A stretch of 64,000 nucleotides of DNA from Taudactylus pleione (lineage: Eukaryota; Chordata; Amphibia; Anura; Myobatrachidae), in the NCBI GenBank assembly GCA_031769625.1, contig JAUIMM010000088.1, positions 6,897,501-6,961,500 of the forward strand, given 5' to 3'. Below, piece after piece: positions 33,690-44,538 of the stretch. Below the pieces are notes generated by a model that did no database searches, was not told the origin of the DNA, and was given only the letters and a program-made list of their open reading frames with translations. Position 1 is the stretch's first letter. Each line of letters opens with the position of its first letter. The position numbers and the translations under genes were made by a program.

Positions 33690-35790
33690 AAAAAAATAAT
33701 ATATTTTCTGTGTTTGTGAATTGTGTGCGCAGTAGCCGCACGTGCATCAACAAAGTAGTGCCAAGCGTGCGCCTGTGTCATAAGTAAAGGGCCGGCTGGC
33801 TTGACCGTTAAAGGGTGCTGTAACCCCCGAAAGTACACTCCAGTCCAAACCAAAAAAAAATTATTTTCTGTGTTTGTGAATTGTGTGCGCAGTAGCCGCA
33901 CGTGCATCAACAAAGTAGTGCCAAGCGTGCGCCTGTGTCATAAGTAAAGGGCCGGCTGGCTTGACCGTTAAGGGTGCTGTAACCCCCGAAAGTACACTCC
34001 AGTCCAAACCAAAAAAAAAATTATTTTCTGTGTTTGTGAATTGTGTGCGCAGTAGCCGCACGTGCATCAACAAAGTAGTGCCAAGCGTGCGCCTGTGTCA
34101 TAAGTAAAGGGCCGGCTGGCTTGACCGTTAAGGGTGCTGTAACCCCCGAAAGTACACTCCAGTCCAAACCAAAAAAAAAAATATTTTCTGTGTTTGTGAA
34201 TTGTGTGCGCAGTAGCCGCACGTGCATCAACAAAGTAGTGCCAAGCGTGCGCCTGTGTCATAAGTAAAGGGCCGGCTGGCTTGACCGTTAAGGGTGCTGT
34301 AACCCCCGAAAGTACACTCCAGTCCAAACCCAAAAAAAAATTATTTTCTGTGTTTGTGAATTGTGTGCGCAGTAGCCGCACGTGCATCAACAAAGTAGTG
34401 CCAAGCGTGCGCCTGTGTCATAAGTAAAGGGCCGGCTGGCTTGACCGTTAAAGGGTGCTGTAACCCCCAAAGTACACTCCAGTCCAAACCAAAAAAAAAA
34501 TTATTTTCTGTGTTTGTGAATTGTGTGCGCAGTAGCCGCATGTGCATCAACAAAGTAGTGCCAAGCGTGCGCCTGTGTCATAAGTAAAGGGCCAGCTGGC
34601 TTGACCGTTAAAGGGTGCTGTAACCCCCAAAGTACACTCCAGTCCACACCAAAAAAAAATTTATTTTCTGTGTTTGTGAATTGTGTGCGCAGTAGCCGCA
34701 CGTGCATCAACAAAGTAGTGCCAAGCGTGCGCCTGTGTCATAAGTAAAGGGCCGGCTGGCTTGACCGTTAAAGGGTGCTGTAACCCCCAAAGTACACTCC
34801 AGTCCAAACCAAAAAAAAAATTATTTTCTGTGTTTGTGAATTGTGTGCGCAGTAGCCGCATGTGCATCAACAAAGTAGTGCCAAGCGTGCGCCTGTGTCA
34901 TAAGTAAAGGGCCAGCTGGCTTGACCGTTAAAGGGTGCTGTAACCCCCAAAGTACACTCCAGTCCACACCAAAAAAAAAATTATTTTCTGTGTTTGTGAA
35001 TTGTGTGCGCAGTAGCCGCACGTGCATCAACAAAGTAGTGCCAAGCGTGCGCCTGTGTCATAAGTAAAGGGCCGGCTGGCTTGACCGTTAAGGGTGCTGT
35101 AACCCCCGAAAGTACACTCCAGTCCAAACCAAAAAAAAAATTATTTTCTGTGTTTGTGAATTGTGTGCGCAGTAGCCGCACGTGCATCAACAAAGTAGTG
35201 CCAAGCGTGCGCCTGTGTCATAAGTAAAGGGCCGGCTGGCTTGACCGTTAAAGGGTGCTGTAACCCCCAAAGTACACTCCAGTCCAAACCGAAAAAAAAA
35301 TATTTTCTGTGTTTGTGAATTGTGTGCGCAGTAGCCGCACGTGCATCAACAAAGTAGTGCCAAGTGTGCGCCTGTGTCATAAGTAAAGGGCCTGCTGGCT
35401 TGACCGTTAAAGGGTGCTGTAACCCCCGAAAGTACACTCCAGTCCAAACCAAAAAAAAAATTATTTTCTGTGTTTGTGAATTGTGTGCGCAGTAGCCGCA
35501 CGTGCATCAACAAAGTAGTGCCAAGCGTGCGCCTGTGTCATAAGTAAAGGGCCGGCTGGCTTGACCGTTAAAGGGTTCTGTAACCCCCAAAGTACACTCC
35601 AAACCAAAAAAATATATATATTCTGTGTTTGTGACTTGTGTGCACTGTGGCTGCACGTGCATCAACAAAGGAGCAGCGCCAAGCGTGCGCCTGTGTCCCA
35701 TAAGTAAAGAGCCGGCTGGCTCATTTCTTAAAGGGTGGTGTAACCCACAAAGTGCACTACTCTCCAGCAAAAATAAAAAAATATTTTCTG
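33690..35790 (+). repeat. 160-bp leader array of copy 2, about 12 units
   Basis: Units contain AATTGTGTGCGCAGTAGCCG, GCCAAGCGTGCGCCTGTGTC, GGGTGCTGTAACCCCCGAAA and a poly-A/ATTATTTT spacer. A pair of units at 34341-34660 is repeated at 34661-34980 (sharing CGCATGTGC, GGGCCAGC and AGTCCACACC variants), which gives a 320-bp higher-order repeat. The last full unit (about 35620-35790) is of the type A seen in copy 1. The identical 70-codon minus-strand frames in every unit are by-products. Confidence 0.95.
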
Positions 35791-35837
35791 TGTTTGTGTG
35801 CGCTTTAGCCGCACGTATATATATCAATATAACATAA

Positions 35838-36212
35838 ATGGAGGACCAAACTTTCTCTGATAAAAATAAAATAGGGAAAGATCAAGAACCACTTCCTACT
35901 AGTGCTGTTGCTGCTGCTGGGAGTTATTCATCATCCCAGAGAGGAAGTAGGAACATCACTACTTTTACTAAACAATTGACCCTCCAACAGTCCCTAGCGA
36001 TGAGGATGAAGTACGACAGCAGTCATCCTGAAGCAAAACGTATAACTGAGGCCTTGACTGCTATGTTGGTGTTAGACGTGCGTCCGGTATCCGACATTAG
36101 TGCAGTGGGATTTAGACAATTGATGGAGGTAGTGTGTCCTCGGTTCCAAATCCCGTCTAGATTCCACCTGCATCCTCAAAGCAGTAGCGACAAGCGTGCG
36201 TCTGTCTGTTAA
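35838..36212 (+). pseudogene. BED-hAT transposase, N-terminal fragment (BED deleted)
   Basis: The frame starts at the ancestral MEDQTFSDKNKIGKDQ. After TSAVAAAG it jumps to the segment corresponding to SSSQRGSRN of copy 3 (about residue 348), so the BED finger is deleted; the break lies in shared GCTGCTG runs. It continues to RFQIPSRFH, where it runs into the second tandem array and stops. The 124 codons have no DNA-binding or catalytic residues. Confidence 0.85.
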
Positions 36213-37578
36213 AGGGTGGTGACACCCTCAAAGTGTGCTACACAAACAATTAAAATATTGTTCTTTTTTTTTCTGTCTTTGTGAAATGTGTGGGCTGTAG
36301 CCGCACCTGCATCCTTAAAGCAGCAGCGACAAGCGTGCGTCTGTCTGTTAAAGGGTGGTGACACCCTCAAAGTGTGCTACACAAACAATTAAAATATTGT
36401 TATTTTTTTTTCTGTCTTTGTGAATTGTGTGGGCTGTAGCCGCACTTGCATCCTCAAAGCAGCAGCGACAAGCGTGCGTCTGTCTGTTAAAGGGTGTTGT
36501 AACTCTCAAAGTGCTCCAAAAAATCAAAAAATTTTTTTTAATGTGTTTGTGACTTGTGTGCGATGTAGCCACACTTGCATCCTCAAAGCAGCAGCGACAA
36601 GCGTGCGTCTGTCTGTTAAAGGGTGGTGACACCCTCAAAGTGTGCTACACAAACAATAAAAATATTCTTCTTCTTTTTTCTGTCTTTGTGAATTGTGTGG
36701 GCTGTAGCCGCACCTGCATCCTTAAAGCAGCAGCGACAAGCGTGCGTCTGTCTGTTAAAGGGTGGTGACACCCTCAAAGTGTTCTACACAAACAATTAAA
36801 ATATTGTTCTTTTTTTTCGGTCTTTGTGAAATGTGTGGGCTGTAGCCGCACCTGCATCCTTAAAGCAGCAGCGACAAGCGTGCGTCTGTCTGTTAAAGGG
36901 TGGTGTAACTCTCAAAGTGCTCCAAAAAATAAAAAACTATTTTTTTATGTGTTTGTGACTTGTGTGCGATGTAGCCGCACTTGCATCCTCAAAGCAGCAG
37001 CGACAAGCGTGCGTCTGTCTGTTAAAGGGTGGTGACACCCTCAAAGTGTGCTACACAAACAATAAAAATATTCTTCTTTTTTCTGTCTTTGTGAATTGTG
37101 TGGGCTGTAGCCGCACCTGCATCCTTAAAGCAGCAGCGACAAGCGTGCGTCTGTCTGTTAAAGGGTGGTGACACCCTCAAAGTGTGCTACACAAACAATT
37201 AAAATATTGTTCTTTTTTTTTCGGTCTTTGTGAAATGTGTGGGCTGTAGCCGCACCTGCATCCTTAAAGCAGCAGCGACAAGCGTGCATCTGTCTGTTAA
37301 AGGGTGGTGACACCCTCAAAGTGTGCTACACAAAGAATAAAAATATTCTTCTTCTTTTTTCTGTCTTTGTGAATTGTGTGGGCTGTAGCCGCACTTGCAT
37401 CCTCAAAGCAGCAGCGACAAGCGTGCGTCTGTCTGTTAGAGGGTGGTGTAACCCTCAAAGTGTGCTCCACAAACAATAAAAATATTCTTTTTTTTTTTCT
37501 GTCTTTGTGAATTGTGTGGGCTGTAGCCGCACTTGAATCCTCAAAGCAGCAGCGACAAGCGTGCGTCTGTCTGTTAAA
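36168..37578 (+). repeat. About 136-bp array replacing the transposase core
   Basis: About ten units contain GTGTGGGCTGTAGCCGCAC, TGCATCCTCAAAGCAGCAGC and GCGTGCGTCTGTCTGTTAAA. Word order shows homology to the 160-bp leader unit, minus a block of about 25 bp around GGGCCGGCTGGC. Three variants (GACTTGTG, GAATTGTG, GAAATGTG) recur in that order at 36549-36825 and 36955-37229, a trimer of about 405 bp. The array begins and ends inside transposase coding sequence. Confidence 0.93.
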
Positions 37579-37972
37579 GGATTACATCGGTGACAGCATC
37601 CAAGTAGGCATGTCAGACAGTCCGTACCTGTACTGGCAGGAAAAAGAAGCAATTTGGAGGTCCCTGTACAAACTGGCTCTATTTTACCAGAGTTGCCCCC
37701 CTCCAGTGTGTACTCCGAAAGAGTGTTTAGTGCAGCCGGGAACCTTGTTAGCGAAAGGCGTAGGAGGTTGCTTCCACAAAATGTGGAGAAGATGATGTTC
37801 ATAAAATGAATGATCAACTCTTCCAGGGAGACCAGCCTCCAGAACGTACAGAGGGACCTGTGGTTCCAGCAGGGACGAATTAATACTCTGTGAGGATGAG
37901 GATGTACATAACACTGAAGAGGGTGAGGAATCTGTGGATGAGGAGGATGAGGACGACTTCTTGCCTCCGTAG
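37578..37972 (+). pseudogene. BED-hAT transposase, C-terminal fragment
   Basis: The frame resumes at DYIGDSIQVGMSDSPYLYWQ, equivalent to residue 870 of copy 3, and runs through KLALFY. A one-base loss near 37690 then shifts it. The ERVFSAAG region is only readable out of frame. The acidic tail and TAG stop are at 37972, as in the other copies. Confidence 0.85.
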
Positions 37973-38602
37973 AGCCAGTTTGTGCAGGGACAGATTAATT
38001 GCCAGCTTGTTTTGTGGGGGCCCAAACGAACCAATCATTTCAGCCACGGTCATGTGGCAGACCCTGGCGCTGAAATGATTGGTTTGTTAAAGTGTGCATG
38101 TCCTATTTATACAACATAAGGGTGGGTGGGAGGGCCCAAGGACAATTCCCTCTTGCACCTCTTTTTTTTCTTTGCATTATGTACAGTTTGGGGCCTAGTT
38201 TTTCAATGCCATCCTGTCTGCCACTGCAGTTTCACGCTTAGATGGGTCACGTGTTTGTGCCGCCCACTCGTGTCGCTTAGCATAGTCATCCAGCTACCTC
38301 GGTGCAACCTTTTGGACATAAAAACAATATTGTGAGGTGTGAGGTATTCAGAATAGACTGGAAATGAGTGGAAATTAAGGTTATTGAGGTTAATAATAGC
38401 ATAGGAGCAGAAAAACCTACAAATTCTGTGATTTTAGCTGTTTTTATGCTTTTTTTCAAAAAAATACAGATCCAAAACACAAAACCCAGAACCCAAAACA
38501 CGGAAGGGTGGTTTTGGCAAAACCAATCCAGATCCAAAACACGAAGAAAGATCCAGATCCAAAACCAAAACACAAAACACGAAAAGTGGCCGGTGCACAC
38601 CC

Positions 38603-38606
<4 letters not shown>

Positions 38607-38632
<26 letters not shown>
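38607..38632. repeat. TA microsatellite between hAT copies 2 and 3
   Basis: Thirteen TA dinucleotides are all that separates the right end of copy 2 from the left end of copy 3. TA repeats also flank the pair outside (33160-33185 and 44543-44590). Confidence 0.95.
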
Positions 38633-38636
<4 letters not shown>

Positions 38637-38794
38637 GGGTGAGCGGGTTCGGATTTCTGAAATCCGAACCCCCCCCGAGCCCCCCCGATCCGAGTCCAAT
38701 CCGAGTCAGGCTCGACTTTTCCCGCCTGACTCGGATCTGAAATCGAGGCAAAACGTCATCATCCCGCCTTCCGAGTCTCGCGGGTTTTGGATCC

Positions 38795-38802
38795 TATATA
38801 AG
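38795..38802 (+). promoter_or_regulatory. TATA box of BED-hAT copy 3
   Basis: TATATAAG is in the same context as in copy 2. It implies a leader of about 2 kb containing the whole tandem array unless it is spliced out; I see no convincing intron borders. Confidence 0.65.
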
Positions 38803-39139
38803 GTACCCGCGTCGGCGCCATTTTCTCACTCGGCTGTGGACAGTGAAGAGGGAGGGTGGGAGTTAGGGCTGTGTAGTGTAGTGTAGTGTAGTGCTGCTCT
38901 TGTCCACTACTTCAAAGTCCATAGGGGCTGGCTGTGTTGTGCTGTGCTGCTGTTGTAAATAGGGGCTGTGTCCACTACTTCAAAGTCCATAGGGGCTGGC
39001 TGGACTGTGTTGTGCAGTCAGTTCTCCATAGGGGCTGTGTCCACTCCAAAGTCCTGTGCAGTGTCCCAGTCCTAAAGGGGTGCTGTAGTGTTGTCCAGGG
39101 GGTGCTCTGTCCATCAGGGGTGCTTCCCCCAAGTGCTAA

Positions 39140-40760
39140 AAAAATAATATATTTTCTGTGTTTGTGAATTGTGTGCGCAGTAGCCGCACGTGCATCAACA
39201 AAGTAGTGCCAAGCGTGCGCCTGTGTCATAAGTAAAGGGCCGGCTGGCTTGACCGTTAAAGGGTGCTGTAACCCCCGAAAGTACACTCCAATCCAAACCA
39301 AAAAAAAATTATTTTCTGTGTTTGTGAATTGTGTGCGCAGTAGCCGCACGTGCATCAACAAAGTAGTGCCAAGCGTGCGCCTGTGTCATAAGTAAAGGGC
39401 CGGCTGGCTTGACCGTTAAAGGGTGCTGTAACCCCCGAAAGTACACTCCAGTCCAAACCAAAAAAAAATTATTTTCTGTGTTTGTGAATTGTGTGCGCAG
39501 TAGCCGCACGTGCATCAACAAAGTAGTGCCAAGCGTGCGCCTGTGTCATAAGTAAAGGGCCGGCTGGCTTGACCGTTAAAGGGTGCTGTAACCCCCAAAG
39601 TACACTCCAGTCCAAACCAAAAAAAAAATTATTTTCTGTGTTTGTGAATTGTGTGCGCAGTAGCCGCACGTGCATCAACAAAGTAGTGCCAAGCGTGCGC
39701 CTGTGTCATAAGTAAAGGGCCGGCTGGCTTGACCGTTAAAGGGTGCTGTAACCCCCAAAGTACACTCCAGTCCAAACCAAAAAAAAAATTATTTTCTGTG
39801 TTTGTGAATTGTGTGCGCAGTAGCCGCACGTGCATCAACAAAGTAGTGCCAAGCGTGCGCCTGTGTCATAAGTAAAGGGCCGGCTGGCTTGACCGTTAAA
39901 GGGTGCTGTAACCCCCGAAAGTACACTCCAGTCCAAACCAAAAAAAAAATTATTTTCTGTGTTTGTGAATTGTGTGCGCAGAAGCCGCACGTGCATCAAC
40001 AAAGTAGTGCCAAGCGTGCGCCTGTGTCATAAGTAAAGGGCCGGCTGGCTTGACCGTTAAGGGTGCTGTAACCCCCGAAAGTACACTCCAGTCCAAACCA
40101 CAAAAAAAATTATTTTCTGTGTTTGTGAATTGTGTGCGCAGTAGCCGCACGTGCATCAACAAAGTAGTGCCAAGCGTGCGCCTGTGTCATAAGTAAAGGG
40201 CCGGCTGGCTTGACCGTTAAGGGTGCTGTAACCCCCGAAAGTACACTCCAGTCCAAACCAAAAAAAAAATTATTTTCTGTGTTTGTGAATTGTGTGCGCA
40301 GTAGCCGCACGTGCATCAACAAAGTAGTGCCAAGCGTGCGCCTGTGTCATAAGTAAAGGGCCGGCTGGCTTGACCGTTAAAGGGTGCTGTAACCCCCAAA
40401 GTACACTCCAGTCCAAACCGAAAAAAAAATATTTTCTGTGTTTGTGAATTGTGTGCGCAGTAGCCGCACGTGCATCAACAAAGTAGTGCCAAGTGTGCGC
40501 CTGTGTCATAAGTAAAGGGCCTGCTGGCTTGACCGTTAAAGGGTGCTGTAACCCCCGAAAGTACACTCCAGTCCAAACCAAAAAAAAAATTATTTTCTGT
40601 GTTTGTGAATTGTGTGCGCAGTAGCCGCACGTGCATCAACAAAGTAGTGCCAAGCGTGCGCCTGTGTCATAAGTAAAGGGCCAGCTGGCTTGACCGTTAA
40701 GGGTGCTGTAACCCCCGAAAGTACACTCCAGTCCAAACCAAAAAAAAAATGATTTTCTGT
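39140..40760 (+). repeat. 160-bp leader array of copy 3, about 10 units
   Basis: The units are as in copy 2, with a poly-A and ATTATTTTCTGTGTTTGTG spacer. Units differ by a few bases, for example AGGGTGC versus AAGGGTGC, and CCCCGAAAG versus CCCCAAAG. The last unit is truncated in GTGTTTAGCCGCACG, just before the transposase start. Confidence 0.95.
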
Positions 40761-40903
40761 GTTTAGCCGCACGTATATATCAAATCGATATAACATAAAT
40801 GGAGGACCAAACTTTCTCCGATAAAAATAAAATAGAGTAAGATCAAGAACCACTTCCTCCTAGTGCTGAAGCTGCTGCCACTAGTCATGACATAGACGAT
40901 AAC

Positions 40904-43900
40904 ATGCCATCAACGTCGTCTGCCAAGGCCGATGCCCAATGTCATAGTAGAGGGCACATACAATCCCAAATGGCAAAGTTCAGGAAAATGACCTTGAAAA
41001 AGACATTTAAATCAGCTGAAGAGAAACGTAAACTTGCCAATATGCCATTTACGACACGGAGTGGCAAGGAACGGCTAAGGTCGATCCCTAGTATGTTCAT
41101 GACTAGTGGTTCAGCTTCACATGACGATGGAAGCCCTCCTCCCACTAAAAAAATCAAAAGAGTTAAGCTGGCAAAAGCACAGCGAAGAACTGTGCTTTCT
41201 AAGAAGATATCACAAATCCCCAAGGAGAGTCCAAGTGTGGTGGTGGTTGCGATACCTGACCTTCCCAGCACTGGACGGGAAGAGGTGGCTCTTTCCACCA
41301 TTTGCACGCCCCCTGCAAGTGCTGAAAGGAGCACCCACAGTCCACTTGCTGATATGCAAATTGAAGATGTCACTGTTGAAGTACAACAGGATGAGGATAC
41401 TGGTGTAGCTGGCGCTGAGGAGGAAGTTGGCGAGGAGATTTCTGATGGTGATGTGGTTTGTTTAAATCAGGCTCCGGGGGAGACAGTTGTTGTCCGTGGG
41501 ATGAAAAAGCCCATCACGGTCATGCCTGGGCAGAAGACCAAACATTCCACCTCTTTGGTCTGGCAATATTTCTATCCAAATCCGGACAACAACTGTCTTG
41601 CCATATGTACCATATGTAAAGGTGAAATAAGTAGGGGTAGGGACGTCAACCACCTAGGAACATCCTCCCTTATACGGCACCTGCAGCGCGTTCATAAAAA
41701 GTTACTGTCAAGTTCAGAAACTTTGGCTAAGACCGTAAGCAGTCCAGGGGCACCTAAATCCCGTTGTCCTGTTGTATCCAAGCGCCTGCAAACCACACCG
41801 TCAACTCCCTCCTCGTCAATTTCCTCCTTAGTCAGGATCGGAAGTAGTCCTGCAGGCCATGTCACTGGCATGACTGACTCTCCTATCCGGGATTCCTCCG
41901 GAGGGTCCTGCATTGCTACGCCTACTGCTGCCGCTGCTGCTGTTGCTGCTGCTGGGAGTCGTTCATCATCCCAGAGAGGAAGTAGGAACACCACTACTTT
42001 TACTAAACAATTGACGCTCCAACAGTCCTTAGCGAGGAGGATGAAGTACGACAGCAGTCATCCTGAAGCAAAACGTATAACTGAGGCCTTGACTGCTATG
42101 TTGGTGTTAGACGTGCGTCCGGTATCCGCCATTAGTGCAGTGGGATTTAGACAATTGATGGAGGTAGTGTGTCCCCGGTTCCAAATCCCGTCTAGATTCC
42201 ACTTCACTAGGCAGGCGATACCGAGACTGTACAGAAACGTCAGAAAAAGTGTCCTCAGTGTCCTGAAAAATGCCGTTGTACACAATGTCCACTTTACCAC
42301 GGACATGTGGACAAGTGGAACAGGGCAGACTAAGGACTATATGACTGTGACAGCCCACTGGGTAGATGTATCACCTTACGCAGCAACAGCAGCAGCGTCA
42401 CCAGTAGCAGCATCTCAGAAACGCCAGCTCGTTACAAGGCAGGCTACGCTGTGTATCACCGGTTTCAGTAAGAGGCACACCGCCGACAACCTCTTAGAGA
42501 AACTGAGGGAAATCATCGCCCAGTGGCTTACCCCACTTAGACTCTCCTGGGGATTTGTGATATCTGACAACGCCACCAATATTGTGCGGGCATTACATCT
42601 GGGCAAATTCCAGCACGTCCCATGTTTTGCTCACACAATAAACTTGGTGGTGCAGAATTTTCTGAAAAGCGACAGGGGCGTGCAGGAGACGCTTTGGGTG
42701 GCCCGAAAAATTTCTGGCCACTTTCGCCATTCAGCGACTGCGTGCCGAAGACTGGAGCGCCAGCAAACACTCTTGAACCTGCCCCGCCATCACCTGAAGC
42801 AAGAGGTTGTGATGCGGTGGAACTCAACCCTCTATATGCTTCAGAGGATGAAGGAGCAGCAAAAGGCCATACAAGCCTATACATCCACCTATGACATAGG
42901 CAAAGGAGGGGGTATGCACCTGACTCAAGCGCAGTGGAGAATGATTTCTGTGTTGTGCAAGGTTCTCCAGCCCTTCGAACTTGCCACACGTGAAGTCAGT
43001 TCAGACACTGCCAACTTGAGTCAGGTCATTCCCCTCATCAGGCTTTTGCAGAAGCAGCTGGAGAAAGTGAAGGAGGAGCTAAGATGGAGCGATTCCGCTC
43101 GGCATGTGGGACTTGTGGATGAAGCCCTTCATTCGCTTTGCCAGGATTCCAGGGTGGTCAATCTGTTGAAATCAGACCACTACATTTTGTCCACCGTGCT
43201 CGATCCTAGGTTTAAAGCCTATGTGGTGTCTCTCTTTCCGGCCGACACAAGCCTGCAGAGGTGCAAAGACCTGCTGGTGAACACACTGTCAGCTGAAGCG
43301 GAACGTGACACGTCAACGGCTCCTTCTTCATTTTCTCCCGCAACTGGGGATGCCAGGAAAAAACTTAGGTATCCTAAGCAACCCGCTGGCGGTGATGCAG
43401 GGCAGGCAGGACCAAGTTTGGACATCTGGTCCGGACTGAAGGACCTGGCAACAATTTCTGACATGTCTACTGTCACTGCATATGATACTGTCACCATTGA
43501 CAGAATGGTGGAGGATTACATCGGTGACAGCATCCAAGTAGGCATGTCAGACAGTCCATACCTGTACTGGCAGGAAAAAGAGGCAATTTGGAGGCCCCTG
43601 TACAAACTGGCTCTATTTTACCTGAGTTGCCCCCCCTCCAGTGTGTACTCCGAAAGAGTGTTTAGTGCAGCCGGGAACCTTGTCAGCGAAAGGCGTAGGA
43701 GGTTGCTTCCACAGAATGTGGAGAAGATGATGTTCATCAAAGTGAATTATCAGCTCTTCCAGGGAGACCAGCCTCCAGAAGGTACAGAGGGACCTGTGGT
43801 GGTGGATTCAAGTGGGGACGAGTTAATACTTTGTGAGGATGAGGATGTACACACTGAAGAGGGTGAGGAATCGGTGGATGTGGAGGATGAGGATGACATC

Positions 43901-43912
43901 TTGCCTCCGTAG
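40904..43912 (+). CDS. hAT transposase with BED zinc finger, 1002 codons
   Basis: This would cut and paste the element in the nucleus. A BED finger lies at about residues 214-268 (Cys235, Cys238, His259, His264). The RNase-H-like fold shows Asp467 in TDMWTSG, Asp555 in VISDNATN, the C574-x2-H577 motif in CFAHTINLV, RWNSTLYML at about 644, and Glu917 in YSERVFSAAGN. A hATC dimerisation segment spans about 880-950, and an acidic tail ends the protein. Length and motif order fit ZBED-like hAT transposases. The natural start is at 40799 (MEDQTFSDKN), in frame, but codon 14 is a TAA (40838-40840); copies 1 and 2 have GGGAAA where copy 3 has GAGTAA. Translation would have to begin at Met36 (MPSTSS), upstream of all domains. 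The core is free of stops, so activity is possible but unproven. Confidence 0.95.
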   Translation: MPSTSSAKADAQCHSRGHIQSQMAKFRKMTLKKTFKSAEEKRKLANMPFTTRSGKERLRSIPSMFMTSGSASHDDGSPPPTKKIKRVKLAKAQRRTVLSKKISQIPKESPSVVVVAIPDLPSTGREEVALSTICTPPASAERSTHSPLADMQIEDVTVEVQQDEDTGVAGAEEEVGEEISDGDVVCLNQAPGETVVVRGMKKPITVMPGQKTKHSTSLVWQYFYPNPDNNCLAICTICKGEISRGRDVNHLGTSSLIRHLQRVHKKLLSSSETLAKTVSSPGAPKSRCPVVSKRLQTTPSTPSSSISSLVRIGSSPAGHVTGMTDSPIRDSSGGSCIATPTAAAAAVAAAGSRSSSQRGSRNTTTFTKQLTLQQSLARRMKYDSSHPEAKRITEALTAMLVLDVRPVSAISAVGFRQLMEVVCPRFQIPSRFHFTRQAIPRLYRNVRKSVLSVLKNAVVHNVHFTTDMWTSGTGQTKDYMTVTAHWVDVSPYAATAAASPVAASQKRQLVTRQATLCITGFSKRHTADNLLEKLREIIAQWLTPLRLSWGFVISDNATNIVRALHLGKFQHVPCFAHTINLVVQNFLKSDRGVQETLWVARKISGHFRHSATACRRLERQQTLLNLPRHHLKQEVVMRWNSTLYMLQRMKEQQKAIQAYTSTYDIGKGGGMHLTQAQWRMISVLCKVLQPFELATREVSSDTANLSQVIPLIRLLQKQLEKVKEELRWSDSARHVGLVDEALHSLCQDSRVVNLLKSDHYILSTVLDPRFKAYVVSLFPADTSLQRCKDLLVNTLSAEAERDTSTAPSSFSPATGDARKKLRYPKQPAGGDAGQAGPSLDIWSGLKDLATISDMSTVTAYDTVTIDRMVEDYIGDSIQVGMSDSPYLYWQEKEAIWRPLYKLALFYLSCPPSSVYSERVFSAAGNLVSERRRRLLPQNVEKMMFIKVNYQLFQGDQPPEGTEGPVVVDSSGDELILCEDEDVHTEEGEESVDVEDEDDILPP

Positions 43913-43968
43913 AGCCAGTTTGTGCAGGGACACATTAATTGCCAGCTTGTTTTGTGGGGGCCCAAACG

Positions 43969-44024
43969 AACCAATCATTTCAGCCACAGTTGTGTGGCAG
44001 ACCCTGGCGCTGAAATGATTGGTT
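43969..44024. promoter_or_regulatory. Conserved 3' hairpin of BED-hAT
   Basis: AACCAATCATTTCAGC (43969-43984) pairs perfectly with GCTGAAATGATTGGTT (44009-44024). The same 16-bp stem is present at about 28617-28672 (copy 1) and 38029-38084 (copy 2), with changes only in the loop. It begins about 55 bp after the stop codon. It may serve RNA 3' processing or transposase binding; this is inference. Confidence 0.8.
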
Positions 44025-44538
44025 TGTTAAAGTGTGCATGTCCTGTTTATACAACATAAGGGTGGGTGGGAGGGCCCAAGGACAATTCCATCTTGCACCT
44101 CTTTTTTTTCTTTGCATTATGTACAGTTTGGGGCCTAGTTTTTCAAACTGCCATCCTGTCTGCCACTGCAGTTTCACGCCTAGATGGGTCACGTGTTTGT
44201 GCCGCCCACTCGTGTCGCTTAGCATAGTCATCCAGCTACCTCGGTGCAACCTTTTGGACATAAAAACACTATTGTGAGGTGTGAGGTGTTCAGAATAGAC
44301 TGGAAATGAGTGGAAATTAAGGTTATTGAGGTTAATAATAGCATAGGAGCAGAAAAACCTACAAATTCTGTGATTTTAGCTGTTTTTATGCTTTTTAAAA
44401 AAAAAATACAGATCCAAAACACAAAACCCAGAACCCAAAACACGGAAGGGTGGTTTTGGCAAAACCAATCCAGATCCAAAACACGAAGAAAGATCCAAAA
44501 CCAAAACACAAAACATGAAAAGTGGCCAGTGCACACCC

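Larger units (their letters stand above)
33186..38606 (+). mobile_element. BED-hAT transposon, copy 2 (rearranged)
   Basis: Both termini are present: TTAGGGGTG at 33186 and CACCCCTAA ending 38606. Because both lie in TA repeats, the exact end and the expected 8-bp duplication (probably TATATATA) are ambiguous by 1-2 bp. Subterminal palindrome GGGTTCGGATTTC / GAAATCCGAACCC (33198-33224) follows the left end. Order of parts: TATA box, TAGTG run, array of 160-bp units, N-terminal frame fragment, second array (about 136 bp), C-terminal frame fragment, 3' region with conserved hairpin. It encodes no functional transposase. Confidence 0.92.

Noticed and set aside
33861..40853. Many near-identical 70-codon minus-strand frames (MLMHVRLLRTQ...)
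   Set aside because: They repeat once per 160-bp leader unit and are a by-product of the tandem array. They have no start context or domain and change with the poly-A spacer length.
42537..42989. 150-codon minus-strand frame inside the transposase
   Set aside because: It is a shadow of the coding strand, which carries the conserved hAT motifs.
40904..43912. Domesticated host ZBED gene
   Set aside because: The frame lies between intact transposon ends with a second rearranged copy adjacent, and has a nonsense codon in its ancestral start. It is a transposon gene, though related to host ZBED genes.
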